Below, in pieces: positions 8,436 to 17,099 of a DNA stretch of 64,000 nucleotides (within the stretch, counting starts at the first letter, position 1; each line of letters begins with the position of its first letter). The stretch is taken from positions 310,001-374,000 of the forward strand of contig JADJII010000003.1 of the NCBI GenBank assembly GCA_016707075.1. Reading direction: 5' to 3'. A program made the position numbers and the translations under genes. Origin of the DNA: Egaibacter danicus. GTDB taxonomy: Bacteria > Pseudomonadota > Gammaproteobacteria > Burkholderiales > Burkholderiaceae_C. Below the pieces are notes generated by a model, which made no database searches, had not been told where the DNA came from, and saw only the letters and a program-made list of their open reading frames with translations.

Positions 8436-9782
8436 ATGAAACCTGTACTGGCCTTGGTAGGGCGCCCTAACGTAGGCAAGTCGACGCTGTTCAATCGCAT
8501 CACCAAAAGTCGTGACGCCATCGTCGCTGACTATGCTGGACTGACGCGTGACCGACACTATGGAAATGCCAGGCAGGGAAAACACGAGTTCATCGTCATC
8601 GACACCGGTGGATTTGAGCCTGACGCCACGAGTGGCATTTACAAGGAAATGGCCAAACAGACGCGTCAGGCAGTGGCGGAGGCTGACGTGGTTATTTTTG
8701 TGGTTGATGCCCGTGCAGGGGTTTCTGCCCAGGATCATGATATTGCCAAATACTTGCGCCGGCTTGGAAAGCCCTGTCTGCTGGTTGCCAACAAGGCAGA
8801 GGGGTTGCGCGAAGGTGCCCAGCTTGGCGAGTTTTTTGAACTCGGCCTGGGCGAGGTTCTGCCCGTATCCGCCGCTCATGGTGAGGGAGTCCGCTCCCTG
8901 ATTGAACTGGCGTTGGACCAGTTGAACCTGGAAGAGCCTGACGATGAGGAGGAAAGTCGTGATGCTGGCGTCATCAAGCTGGCAGTTGCGGGTCGTCCCA
9001 ACGTTGGCAAATCTACACTGATCAACACCTGGTTGGGCGAAGAGCGGCTGGTTGCTTTTGATCTGCCAGGAACGACCCGTGATGCCATTTCTGTTCCCTT
9101 CGAACGAAATGGTCAGCGGTTTGAACTGGTGGACACGGCGGGTCTGCGGCGCAGGGGCAAAGTTTTTGAGGCGATTGAAAAATTCTCGGTCGTCAAGACG
9201 CTGCAGGCCATCGAGTCCGCCAACGTCGTCTTGCTGCTGATCGATGCCACTCAGGGCGTGACAGACCAGGATGCCCACATTGCTGGCTACATACTGGAAA
9301 GTGGCCGTGCGGTGGTGCTGGCCATCAATAAGTGGGATGCGCTCGAAGATGAATATCAGCGGGAACTGGTCAAGCGCTCCATCGAAACCCGGCTTCCATT
9401 TCTCAAGTTCGCAGCCATGCACTTCATATCGGCGCAGAAACGGCAGGGCTTGGGGCCTTTGTGGTCATCCATCGCGCAGGCCTACAAGGCCGCCAACTGC
9501 AAGATGTCGACACCCATCCTCACACGCCTGTTGCTGGAGGCTGTGCAGTTCCAGAGCCCCAAGCGTTCCGGCATGTTTCGGCCCAAATTGCGTTATGCGC
9601 ATCAGGGCGGCATGAATCCGCCTGTCATCATCATTCATGGCAATTCCCTGGAACACGTGACAGAAGCGTACAAACGCTTCCTGGAAGGACGTTTTCGCAA
9701 GGAGTTTGATCTGGTGGGCACACCTCTTCGCATTGAAATGAAGTCATCGCACAATCCTTACGCTGACAAAGAGAGGGAATAG
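8436..9782 (+). CDS. der: Ribosome biogenesis GTPase Der (EngA)
   Basis: An essential GTPase for 50S subunit maturation. The 448-residue protein has two tandem G domains, each with its own P-loop: GRPNVGKSTLFNR at the N-terminus and GRPNVGKSTLINTW at about residue 187. Each has a DTAG/DTGG G3 motif and an NK.D-type G4 motif (NKAEG, NKWD). A C-terminal KH-like domain follows (about 360-445). It ends the ndk-der operon and is followed by a rho-independent terminator. Confidence 0.97.
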   Translation: MKPVLALVGRPNVGKSTLFNRITKSRDAIVADYAGLTRDRHYGNARQGKHEFIVIDTGGFEPDATSGIYKEMAKQTRQAVAEADVVIFVVDARAGVSAQDHDIAKYLRRLGKPCLLVANKAEGLREGAQLGEFFELGLGEVLPVSAAHGEGVRSLIELALDQLNLEEPDDEEESRDAGVIKLAVAGRPNVGKSTLINTWLGEERLVAFDLPGTTRDAISVPFERNGQRFELVDTAGLRRRGKVFEAIEKFSVVKTLQAIESANVVLLLIDATQGVTDQDAHIAGYILESGRAVVLAINKWDALEDEYQRELVKRSIETRLPFLKFAAMHFISAQKRQGLGPLWSSIAQAYKAANCKMSTPILTRLLLEAVQFQSPKRSGMFRPKLRYAHQGGMNPPVIIIHGNSLEHVTEAYKRFLEGRFRKEFDLVGTPLRIEMKSSHNPYADKERE

Positions 9783-9816
9783 GCAACTTCCCCCTCCGGA
9801 ATTGCAGGCTTTTTTT
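9783..9816 (+). terminator. Rho-independent terminator after der
   Basis: GCAA-C-TTCC (9783-9791) pairs with GGAATTGC (9798-9805), with one bulged C and a 6-nt loop. The stem is followed by a run of seven T at 9810-9816. It begins immediately after the der stop codon and separates that operon from hfq. Confidence 0.6.
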
Positions 9817-9900
9817 GTGGAAATCGGATGTCCGGCAAAGGGTGAGCCGACTGCTGTGGTATGGTTCCAGCTTCTTTAATTCCTGAACACGGAGAATATC

Positions 9901-10149
9901 GTGAACAACAAAGGGCAGCTACTGCAAGACCCGTTTCTCAACACCCTTCGCAGGGAGCATGTTCCGGTCTCCATTTATCTGGTTAACGGAATCAAATTGC
10001 AGGGGCAAATTGAATCGTTCGACCAGTACGTTGTATTGCTGCGCAATACCGTCACCCAGATGGTCTACAAGCATGCCATCTCCACCATCGTGCCGGGCCG
10101 CGCAGTCAATTTCTCAACCGGTGAGAGCGATGCTCCCGCCGCCGCCTGA
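9901..10149 (+). CDS. hfq: RNA chaperone Hfq
   Basis: The hexameric Sm-like RNA chaperone that pairs small RNAs with mRNAs. The 82-residue protein carries the Sm1 motif (QDPFLNTLRREHVPVSIYLV), the second motif VYKHAISTIVP and the proximal-face GQ.ESFD segment. The start codon is GTG preceded by ACGGAGAA (GGAG). The C-terminal tail is short, as in betaproteobacteria. hfq heads the hfq-hflX-hflK-hflC operon; hflX starts 3 nt after its stop. Confidence 0.98.
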   Translation: MNNKGQLLQDPFLNTLRREHVPVSIYLVNGIKLQGQIESFDQYVVLLRNTVTQMVYKHAISTIVPGRAVNFSTGESDAPAAA

Positions 10150-10152
10150 CCA

Positions 10153-11313
10153 TTGATTCCCGCCATATTGGTTGGTGTCGATTTGGGTCTGCCCAATTTC
10201 GATAAAGACCTTGAAGAACTTGGGTTGTTGGCTCAAACCGCCGGGCTGACGCCGGTTGCCCGCGTCACCTGCAAGCGAAAGGCGCCTGATGCGGCGCTCT
10301 TCATTGGTAGCGGCAAGGCCGACGAAATCAAGCTTCTGGCGACGCAATTGGGCGCCATGGAGGTACTGTTTGACCAGAGCCTCAGCCCTGCCCAGCAGCG
10401 CAATCTGGAGCGCCACCTGGAATTGCCGGTCAATGACAGGACATTGCTGATTCTGGAGATTTTCGCCCAGCGGGCCCGAAGTCATGAAGGCAAGCTTCAA
10501 GTGGAGTTGGCGCGTCTGCAATACCTGAGTACCCGGCTGGTGCGACGCTGGTCGCACCTTGAGCGCCAGACTGGTGGCGCTGGTGTGCGCGGAGGCCCGG
10601 GCGAGAAACAGATCGAACTGGACCGCCGGATGATTGGCGAGAGCATCAAGCGTACCAAGGAGCGTTTGAGCAAGGTCAAGCGCCAGCGGCAGACACAGCG
10701 CCGGCAACGCGAACGGCGGGACGCGTTCAACATTTCTCTGGTGGGCTATACCAATGCCGGCAAGTCCACGCTGTTCAATGCGCTGGTCAAGGCACGCGCC
10801 TATGCGGCTGACCAGCTCTTTGCCACGCTCGATACCACCACCCGGCAGCTTTATCTGGGAGAGGGGGCACGCCTGGCGTCCCTGTCCGATACCGTAGGGT
10901 TTATTCGTGATCTGCCTCACGGCCTGATTGATGCTTTTCAGGCCACCTTGCAGGAGGCGGTTGACGCCGATCTGCTGCTTCATGTGGTGGATGCCGCAAA
11001 CGCCAACTACCCCGAGCAGATCGCTGAGGTTCAGCGCGTGCTGGCCGAGATCGGCGCTGCCGGGATTCCGCAAATATTGGTGTTCAACAAGCTTGACGGG
11101 CTTGAAATGGACCGCCGGCCGCTGCATTTGCAAGACATGTTTGAAATTGACGGGAAACAGATTCACAGGGTTTTTGTCAGCGCCCGCACGGGTGAAGGCT
11201 TGCCGGCCCTGAGGCTACTCCTGGCCGATGCGGCCCGCAACGCCACCGCTATAGTTGAGGATTATTCCCCCGAACGCCATGAGGCTGTGCCCGACTTGGG
11301 CACAATCCGGTAA
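10153..11313 (+). CDS. hflX: GTPase HflX
   Basis: A ribosome-splitting GTPase active under stress. The 386-residue protein has the N-terminal HflX domain, the Gly-rich linker GGAGVRGGPGEKQIELDRR, a coiled-coil helix rich in Lys/Arg/Gln, and a G domain with P-loop GYTNAGKST and NKLD. The start is taken as TTG at 10153, three bases after the hfq stop, because conserved sequence begins at once (AILVGVDLG) and no ATG is available. The rare start plus tight spacing suggests coupling to hfq. Confidence 0.95.
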   Translation: MIPAILVGVDLGLPNFDKDLEELGLLAQTAGLTPVARVTCKRKAPDAALFIGSGKADEIKLLATQLGAMEVLFDQSLSPAQQRNLERHLELPVNDRTLLILEIFAQRARSHEGKLQVELARLQYLSTRLVRRWSHLERQTGGAGVRGGPGEKQIELDRRMIGESIKRTKERLSKVKRQRQTQRRQRERRDAFNISLVGYTNAGKSTLFNALVKARAYAADQLFATLDTTTRQLYLGEGARLASLSDTVGFIRDLPHGLIDAFQATLQEAVDADLLLHVVDAANANYPEQIAEVQRVLAEIGAAGIPQILVFNKLDGLEMDRRPLHLQDMFEIDGKQIHRVFVSARTGEGLPALRLLLADAARNATAIVEDYSPERHEAVPDLGTIR

Positions 11314-11333
11314 CGAAATAAAAGAGAAAAGTG

Positions 11334-12722
11334 ATGAAACTCCAATTCCGCACCGATGCCTGGGGTGCAATCCCCGGCCGGATAAGGGGCATGTTCAACC
11401 TGAATGACTCTCGCTGGGGTCGTGGTGACGATAAACCCGCAGATGCCAGCCAGTCCGGGCCCGAATCGACTGAAGGTGAGAAACCAGTGCAACCCGCATC
11501 TGATAACCGGGGCCGTGACCGCAACAAGGCACCCAACCAGGGCCCACCGGATCTGGACGAACTTTGGCGCGATTTCAACCGCAAGCTGACTGGTTTGTTT
11601 GGCGGGTCCGGCAAGTCCGGTCGTGGTTCGAACGGCGATGGTGGCAAAGGTGGCGGTGGCTTTCAGCCTGACATGAAGAGTGCTGGAATCGGCGGAGGCT
11701 TGATCATTGCAGTCGTGCTGCTGATCTGGCTGGGTACCGGTTTCTTCATCGTGCAAGAGGGGCAGCAGGCGGTGATTACCCAGTTTGGCAAGTACAGAAG
11801 TACGGTCAACGCCGGTTTCCAGTGGCGCCTTCCTTACCCGATTCAGCAGCATGAATCGATTTTCGTGACGCAGATTCGGTCGGTTGATGTGGGCCGTGAT
11901 GCGGTGATCAAGGCCACCGGGCTTCGTGAATCCGCCATGCTGACTGAAGACGAAAACATCGTGGAGATCAAATTCGCTGTGCAATACCGCTTGAGCGACG
12001 CCAGAGCGTTTCTTTTCGAGAGCCGCAACCCTGCCGACGCCGTGGTTCAGGCAGCCGAAACGGCTGTGCGTGAAGTGGTTGGCAAGATGCGCATGGACAA
12101 TGCGCTGGCTGAAGAGCGCGACCAGATTGCTCCACGAGTCAGGGCATTGATGCAAAGCATCCTGGATCGTTACAAAGTCGGCGTCGAGGTCGTTGCGATC
12201 AACATGCAGCAGGGCGGGGTGCGTCCACCCGAGCAGGTTCAGGCCTCATTTGACGATGTGCTCAAGGCCGGCCAGGAGCGTGAACGCGCCAAGAACGACG
12301 CGCAAGCCTACGCGAATGACGTCGTTCCCCGTGCCGTGGGTTCTGCTGCACGACTGAAGGAAGAGGCTGACGCTTACAAGGCCCGGGTTGTTGCACAGGC
12401 GCAGGGTGATGCGCAGCGTTTCCGGTCCGTTCTGGCGGAATACCAGAAGGCGCCGCAGGTTACGCGTGACCGTATGTACCTGGACACGATGCAGGAAATC
12501 TACGCCAACACGACCAAGATACTTGTGGATTCACGGCAGGGCTCCAACTTGCTGTATCTCCCACTGGACAAAATCATGCAAATGTCTGCCCAGTGCTGGT
12601 GGTATCAACGGTGCGGCTGCAACACCGGGCAGTCCTGCGACGACAACACCTGCAACACCAGCAGTACCTGCAACAAACGCGGCAACGGACGCACGGTCCA
12701 GGGATGCATCCCGCAGCCGTGA
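11334..12722 (+). CDS. hflK: FtsH regulator HflK, C-terminus out of frame
   Basis: With HflC this forms the inner-membrane SPFH complex that modulates the FtsH protease. Visible are a Gly/Asp/Asn-rich cytoplasmic N-terminus, one membrane helix (LIIAVVLLIWLGTGFFIV, about residues 120-140), the SPFH domain and the coiled coil. The last segment after KIMQMSAQ reads as unlikely Cys/Trp-rich sequence. Dropping one C from the CCC at 12589-12591 restores a Gly/Ala/Pro/Thr tail ending DARSRDASRSRERDLR at 12738, as expected for the family. This is a one-base frameshift, probably a consensus error. ATG 11334 is preferred to GTG 11331. Confidence 0.9.
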   Translation: MKLQFRTDAWGAIPGRIRGMFNLNDSRWGRGDDKPADASQSGPESTEGEKPVQPASDNRGRDRNKAPNQGPPDLDELWRDFNRKLTGLFGGSGKSGRGSNGDGGKGGGGFQPDMKSAGIGGGLIIAVVLLIWLGTGFFIVQEGQQAVITQFGKYRSTVNAGFQWRLPYPIQQHESIFVTQIRSVDVGRDAVIKATGLRESAMLTEDENIVEIKFAVQYRLSDARAFLFESRNPADAVVQAAETAVREVVGKMRMDNALAEERDQIAPRVRALMQSILDRYKVGVEVVAINMQQGGVRPPEQVQASFDDVLKAGQERERAKNDAQAYANDVVPRAVGSAARLKEEADAYKARVVAQAQGDAQRFRSVLAEYQKAPQVTRDRMYLDTMQEIYANTTKILVDSRQGSNLLYLPLDKIMQMSAQCWWYQRCGCNTGQSCDDNTCNTSSTCNKRGNGRTVQGCIPQP

Positions 12723-12747
12723 ACGCGACCTGCGCTAGGAGCCCAGA

Positions 12748-13653
12748 ATGAACAGGCTTGGATTTATTTTTTCTTCGTTGCTGGTACTGCTGGCGCTGGC
12801 GAGTTCGACATTGTTTGTTGTGGATCAACGGCAATTTGGCGTGGTATACGCCTTGGGGCAGATCAAGGAAGTCATCACCGAACCCGGTTTGAACTTCAAA
12901 TTGCCACCACCCTTCCAGAATGTCTCGTACATCGACAAGCGTTTGCTGACGCTGGACAGTACCGATACCGAACCGATGCTGACGGCAGAAAAGCAGCGCG
13001 TCGTCATCGACTGGTATGTTCGCTGGCGCATTTCCGAGCCTACCGAGTACATCCGCAACGTCGGTACCAACGAAGCGGCGGGCGCCAGTCAGCTTAATCG
13101 GGTGGTGCGCAATGCATTCCAGGAGGAAATCAACAAGCGCACCGTGAAAGAGCTCCTGTCCCTCAAGCGCGAGGATCTGATGGCTGACGTGAAAGGCGAG
13201 GTGCTGGAGAAAGTGCGTGGCGCCAAACCATGGGGTGTGGACGTGGTTGACGTGCGCATCACGCGGGTTGACTACGTGGAAGCGATCACCGATTCCGTCT
13301 ACCGCCGCATGGAAGCTGAACGAAAGCGCGTGGCCAACGAATTGCGTTCCACCGGTGGCGCGGAAGGCGAAAAGATCCGCGCCGATGCTGACCGTCAACG
13401 CGAAGTTGCCATCGCCAATGCTTACCGTGACGCTCAAAAAATCAAGGGTGAAGGCGACGCAGAAGCCGCCCGCATCTATGCCGAAGCATTTGGCCGTGAC
13501 CCGCAGTTTGCGCAGTTCTATCGTAGCCTGGAGGCTTACAAATCCAGCTTCAACAACAAGAGCGATGTTATGGTGGTCGATCCATCTTCCAGCGAGTTTT
13601 TCAAGGTGATGCGCGGGAATTCGCCCGCGGCACCAGCCTCGACCAAAAAATAG
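12748..13653 (+). CDS. hflC: FtsH regulator HflC
   Basis: Partner of HflK in the membrane SPFH complex that surrounds FtsH. The 301-residue protein has an N-terminal membrane anchor (FIFSSLLVLLALASSTLFVV), an SPFH/band-7 domain starting DQRQFGVVYALGQ, and a long Ala/Glu/Arg-rich helical segment (about 190-260). An AGGAG ribosome site lies 8 nt before ATG. It follows the restored end of hflK by 9 nt, so the two are co-translated. Confidence 0.96.
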   Translation: MNRLGFIFSSLLVLLALASSTLFVVDQRQFGVVYALGQIKEVITEPGLNFKLPPPFQNVSYIDKRLLTLDSTDTEPMLTAEKQRVVIDWYVRWRISEPTEYIRNVGTNEAAGASQLNRVVRNAFQEEINKRTVKELLSLKREDLMADVKGEVLEKVRGAKPWGVDVVDVRITRVDYVEAITDSVYRRMEAERKRVANELRSTGGAEGEKIRADADRQREVAIANAYRDAQKIKGEGDAEAARIYAEAFGRDPQFAQFYRSLEAYKSSFNNKSDVMVVDPSSSEFFKVMRGNSPAAPASTKK

Positions 13654-13667
13654 GCAAGGGGCCTGAT

Positions 13668-13856
13668 TTGGACAGCGATACCTTCTGGCTGGCCATGGCC
13701 CTCGTCCTGGTGATCGAGGGCCTTTTTCCATTCCTGTCACCTTCAGGCTGGCGGCGCATGTTTGCCCAGATATTGCAACTCAACGATGGGCAAGTGCGCT
13801 TTTTCGGCCTTTGCAGCATTGTTTCGGGCGCATTTGTCATCTGGTGGCTGACCTGA
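13668..13856 (+). CDS. DUF2065 small inner-membrane protein
   Basis: A 62-residue protein with two membrane helices (FWLALALVLVIEGLF-like and FGLCSIVSGAFVIWWL) around the conserved PSGWRRMF motif, matching the DUF2065/YjeT family of unknown function. The start is TTG at 13668 with an AAGGGG ribosome site 7 nt upstream; no ATG fits. Members of this family regularly sit between hflC and hisZ or purA, as here. Confidence 0.85.
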   Translation: MDSDTFWLAMALVLVIEGLFPFLSPSGWRRMFAQILQLNDGQVRFFGLCSIVSGAFVIWWLT

Positions 13857-13926
13857 TCCCTTGAGTTGGGTCCGAACCGGGTTTTTGGCCCGGTAAAATC
13901 ACGGTTTTAATAGCCTGTGAAATTCC

Positions 13927-15075
13927 ATGTCCGCCTGGGTCCTGCCGGATCACATTGCCGATGTCCTGCCTTCCGAGGCCCGTCACATCGAAGAAGTTCG
14001 TCGAGATCTCCTGGACATGGCACGATGCTATGGCTACGAGCTCGTCATGCCCCCGTTGCTGGAGCATCTGGAGTCGCTGCTCACCGGAACCGGCGAAGCG
14101 CTGGACCTGCAAACCTTCAAACTCGTCGATCAGCTCTCCGGTCGCATGATGGGCCTGCGTGCTGACAGCACGCCACAAGTTGCCCGTATCGACGCCCATT
14201 TGCTCAATCGCAGTGGTGTCACGCGGCTTTGTTACTGCGGCCCGGTCCTTCATACCCGTCCTGCTGGTCCCCACGCCACACGGGAGCCCCTGCAGTTTGG
14301 TGCTGAAATCTATGGCCACGCCGGGCTGGAGGCCGATCTGGAAACGCTGCTGTTGGCTCTGGACTGCCTGAAGGCTGCCAACGTGCAGTCGCCCAGCGTT
14401 GATCTGGCGGACGCCCGCATCGTGAACTCGGTGCTAGCCGGCGTGCCAGTCGATGCCGATTTGCTGCAGCGGGTGCATGTGGCGCTGGCCGCCAAAGACG
14501 CCAGCGAACTTGCCGCCCTGAGCAAAGCCTTTCCCAGCGCAACGCGACAAGACCTGCTTGCGCTGGTGGAGCTTTACGGTGATGAAAAGGTGCTTTTGGA
14601 GGCTGAAAAAGTGCTCCAGCCCTCGCCAGCTGTGCGTGAGGCGCTATCAAATTTGAAGTGGCTGGCCAGTCATCTGGATGGTGCCAAAGCCACGTTTGAC
14701 CTGGCCGACCTGCGAGGTTACGCCTACTACAGCGGTGCCCGGTTTTCCGTCTATGCCACAGGCGCTGCCGATGCGCTGGCGCGTGGTGGTCGTTACGACG
14801 AAGTGGGTGCCGTATTCGGTCGTAACCGCCCCGCAGTGGGGTTCAGTCTGGACGTGAAGGCGCTGGTGGGTGTGGTGGCACCACGTCCGCTACGCGCGGC
14901 CATCCGTGCGCCCTGGAGCGAAGCCCCCGACCTGCGCCAGGCGATTGCCGCGCTGCGCACCCGCGGTGAAACCGTGGTGTGTGTGCTGCCAGGCCACGAG
15001 AGTGAAGTTGATGAATTCCACTGTGATCGCGAGCTGATTCAGGCCGGCGGACAGTGGGTCGTGCAAGCCATTTAG
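13927..15075 (+). CDS. hisZ: ATP phosphoribosyltransferase regulatory subunit HisZ
   Basis: HisZ is a catalytically inactive paralogue of histidyl-tRNA synthetase that binds and activates short-form HisG in the first step of histidine synthesis. The 382-residue protein keeps class II synthetase features (LTGTGEALDLQTFKL, RADSTPQVARI, GAEIYGH, ARGGRYDEVGAVFG) but lacks the anticodon-binding domain. It is placed between the hfl genes and purA as in other Burkholderiales. It starts at ATG 13927 and ends 23 nt before the purA ATG. Confidence 0.95.
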   Translation: MSAWVLPDHIADVLPSEARHIEEVRRDLLDMARCYGYELVMPPLLEHLESLLTGTGEALDLQTFKLVDQLSGRMMGLRADSTPQVARIDAHLLNRSGVTRLCYCGPVLHTRPAGPHATREPLQFGAEIYGHAGLEADLETLLLALDCLKAANVQSPSVDLADARIVNSVLAGVPVDADLLQRVHVALAAKDASELAALSKAFPSATRQDLLALVELYGDEKVLLEAEKVLQPSPAVREALSNLKWLASHLDGAKATFDLADLRGYAYYSGARFSVYATGAADALARGGRYDEVGAVFGRNRPAVGFSLDVKALVGVVAPRPLRAAIRAPWSEAPDLRQAIAALRTRGETVVCVLPGHESEVDEFHCDRELIQAGGQWVVQAI

Positions 15076-15098
15076 AAATCATTGAATCGAACGCAAAC

Positions 15099-16475
15099 AT
15101 GAATGCAACCAAAGGTCGTAACGTCGTCGTCGTTGGCACCCAGTGGGGGGACGAAGGCAAAGGCAAGCTGGTGGACTGGCTGACGGAGAGCGCGCAGGGC
15201 GTGGTCCGTTTTCAGGGGGGACACAATGCCGGGCACACCCTGGTGATCAATGGGGTGAAAACCGCGCTGCACCTGATCCCCAGCGGCATCATGCGTCCGG
15301 GCGTGAAGTGCTACATCGGCAACGGCGTGGTGGTGTCTGCCGCCAAACTGTTTGAAGAGATCGAAGGCCTGGAAAAAGCTGGCGTGGAGGTTCGCTCGCG
15401 GTTGCGCGTCAGCGAAGCCTGCCCGCTGATCCTGCCGTTTCATGCGGCGCTGGACGTGGCCCGCGAAGCCGCCCGTGAAAAAGGTGGCAATGCCAAGATC
15501 GGTACGACCGGTCGCGGCATCGGACCCGCCTATGAAGACAAGATTGCCCGGCGTGCGCTGCGCGTGCAGGACCTGAAATACCCCGAGCGCTTTGCTGCCA
15601 AGCTGCGAGAGCTGCTGGACCTGCACAACCACGTGCTCACTTCGTACCTGGGCTCTGCCGACTTTGACTTTGGCCCCACGCTCAAGCCCTACATGGTCAA
15701 CGGACAGGTTCTGTTCGACGCGGTGTACGACGAGGCCATGCGCCACGCCAGGCTGCTGACGCCGATGATGGCCGATGTGTCGCGCGAACTCAACGAGGCG
15801 CACGACAAGGGCGCCAACCTGTTGTTCGAAGGCGCACAAGGAACACTGCTGGACGTTGACCACGGCACCTACCCGTACGTGACATCCAGCAACTGCGTGG
15901 CGGGCAATGCCGCCGCAGGCTCCGGCGTGGGCCCGGGCATGCTGCACTACATCCTGGGCATCACCAAGGCCTACTGCACTCGCGTCGGCGGCGGCCCGTT
16001 CCCGACCGAGCTGGACTGGGAAGTGGCGGGCACGCCGGGCTATCACATGAGCACCGTGGGCGCTGAAAAGGGTGTCACCACCGGGCGCAGCCGTCGCTGC
16101 GGCTGGTTTGATGCGGCGCTGCTCAAACGCTCGGCGCAGGTCAATGGCCTGACCGGCCTTTGCATCACCAAGCTGGACGTGCTGGACGGCCTCAAAGAAC
16201 TGCTGCTGTGCACCGGCTATGAGCTCGATGGCCAGTTGGTCGACATCCTGCCGATGGGCGCGGACGACATCGAGCGCTGCAAACCCGTTTATGAGTCCAT
16301 TCCCGGCTGGAGCGACAGCACCGTGGGTGTCACCCAATACGACAAGCTGCCGACCAATGCGCGACTGTATCTGCAGCGCATCGAACAGGTCACCGGCGTG
16401 CCAATCCACATGGTGTCCACCAGCCCCGACCGGGACCACACGATCCTGATGCGTCACCCGTATCTGGCAGACTAG
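15099..16475 (+). CDS. purA: Adenylosuccinate synthetase
   Basis: It condenses IMP and aspartate using GTP, the first committed step to AMP. The 458-residue protein shows the N-terminal phosphate loop GTQWGDEGKGK (D18, G17-K23), GGHNAGHT, the KIGTTGRGIGPAYEDK segment, and the GTP-base-binding TKLDVLDG. The frame is open upstream to 15054 within hisZ, but ATG 15099 starts the conserved block NATKGRNVVVVG and is preferred. Last gene of the hfq-to-purA chain. Confidence 0.97.
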   Translation: MNATKGRNVVVVGTQWGDEGKGKLVDWLTESAQGVVRFQGGHNAGHTLVINGVKTALHLIPSGIMRPGVKCYIGNGVVVSAAKLFEEIEGLEKAGVEVRSRLRVSEACPLILPFHAALDVAREAAREKGGNAKIGTTGRGIGPAYEDKIARRALRVQDLKYPERFAAKLRELLDLHNHVLTSYLGSADFDFGPTLKPYMVNGQVLFDAVYDEAMRHARLLTPMMADVSRELNEAHDKGANLLFEGAQGTLLDVDHGTYPYVTSSNCVAGNAAAGSGVGPGMLHYILGITKAYCTRVGGGPFPTELDWEVAGTPGYHMSTVGAEKGVTTGRSRRCGWFDAALLKRSAQVNGLTGLCITKLDVLDGLKELLLCTGYELDGQLVDILPMGADDIERCKPVYESIPGWSDSTVGVTQYDKLPTNARLYLQRIEQVTGVPIHMVSTSPDRDHTILMRHPYLAD

Positions 16476-16501
16476 CGTTTTTATTGATCAAATCAGGCTG
16501 T

Positions 16502-16543
16502 AGCCCCCGTGCTATATGCGTAACCAGCTATACATTCAGGAGC
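16502..16543 (+). repeat. 42-nt interspersed repeat, copy A
   Basis: A divergent copy of the family whose consensus begins AGCCCTCGTNNNNTATGCG and ends NTTTTNTAGC. Left block and GCGTAA are clear; the right arm is degenerate and contains the AGGAG ribosome site of the downstream phosphoribosyltransferase. The core points toward that gene. It lies in the 74-nt gap after purA. Confidence 0.6.
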
Positions 16544-16549
16544 AAAATC

Positions 16550-17074
16550 ATGTTGACGGAAGATGGCAAACACCTGTACGTGAGTTATGACGAATACCAC
16601 AACCTGATCGAAAAACTGGCGATCAAGATCCACCAGTCCGCTTGGGAATTCGACACCATTCTTTGTCTGGCCCGTGGTGGCATGCGCCCCGGTGACATCC
16701 TTTCAAGGGTGTTCGACAAGCCGCTGGCCATCATGTCCACCAGCTCCTATCGTGCGGAGGCCGGCACACAGCAAGGCAACCTGGACATCGCCCGCTACAT
16801 CACCACGCCCAAGGGCGAAATCGCCGGCAAGGTGCTGCTGGTGGATGATCTGGCCGATTCGGGCCACACGCTGAATGCTGTCATCCACATGCTCAAAAAC
16901 AATTACTCGCCCATCACCGAGCTGCGTAGTGCGGTGATCTGGACCAAGGCGCTGTCCACCTTCACGCCCGACTATTCGGTTGAGTTTTTGCCCACCAACC
17001 CCTGGATTCACCAGCCGTTTGAAGGCTATGACGCCATGCGCCCGGCCCAGCTCATCCAGAAGTGGAGTGTCTGA
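16550..17074 (+). CDS. Phosphoribosyltransferase domain protein
   Basis: A 174-residue type I phosphoribosyltransferase of the purine-salvage type. The PRPP-binding motif VLLVDDLADSGHTL is complete, preceded by LARGGMRPGD and the hood-like segment STSSYRAEAG. The nucleobase specificity (hypoxanthine, guanine or xanthine) cannot be read from the sequence. ATG 16550 is chosen because CAGGAG lies 8-10 nt upstream; the frame runs open further up through the 42-nt repeat. purA upstream fits a purine role. metC-like gene follows after 25 nt. Confidence 0.85.
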   Translation: MLTEDGKHLYVSYDEYHNLIEKLAIKIHQSAWEFDTILCLARGGMRPGDILSRVFDKPLAIMSTSSYRAEAGTQQGNLDIARYITTPKGEIAGKVLLVDDLADSGHTLNAVIHMLKNNYSPITELRSAVIWTKALSTFTPDYSVEFLPTNPWIHQPFEGYDAMRPAQLIQKWSV

Positions 17075-17099
17075 GGTCGATCCCCGCACCCAGTACACC

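Noticed and set aside
13874..13895. CCGGG/CCCGG hairpin before hisZ as a terminator
   Set aside because: The stem is short and lacks a T run; hisZ-purA probably read through from the hfl genes.
14645..14670. GCTATCAAATTTGAAG in hisZ as a further repeat-core copy
   Set aside because: Only the first few bases match the core, and the residues read as ordinary HisZ sequence.
15072..16457. 461-codon open frame on the minus strand opposite purA
   Set aside because: It mirrors purA codon structure and has no family signal; a GC-driven shadow frame.
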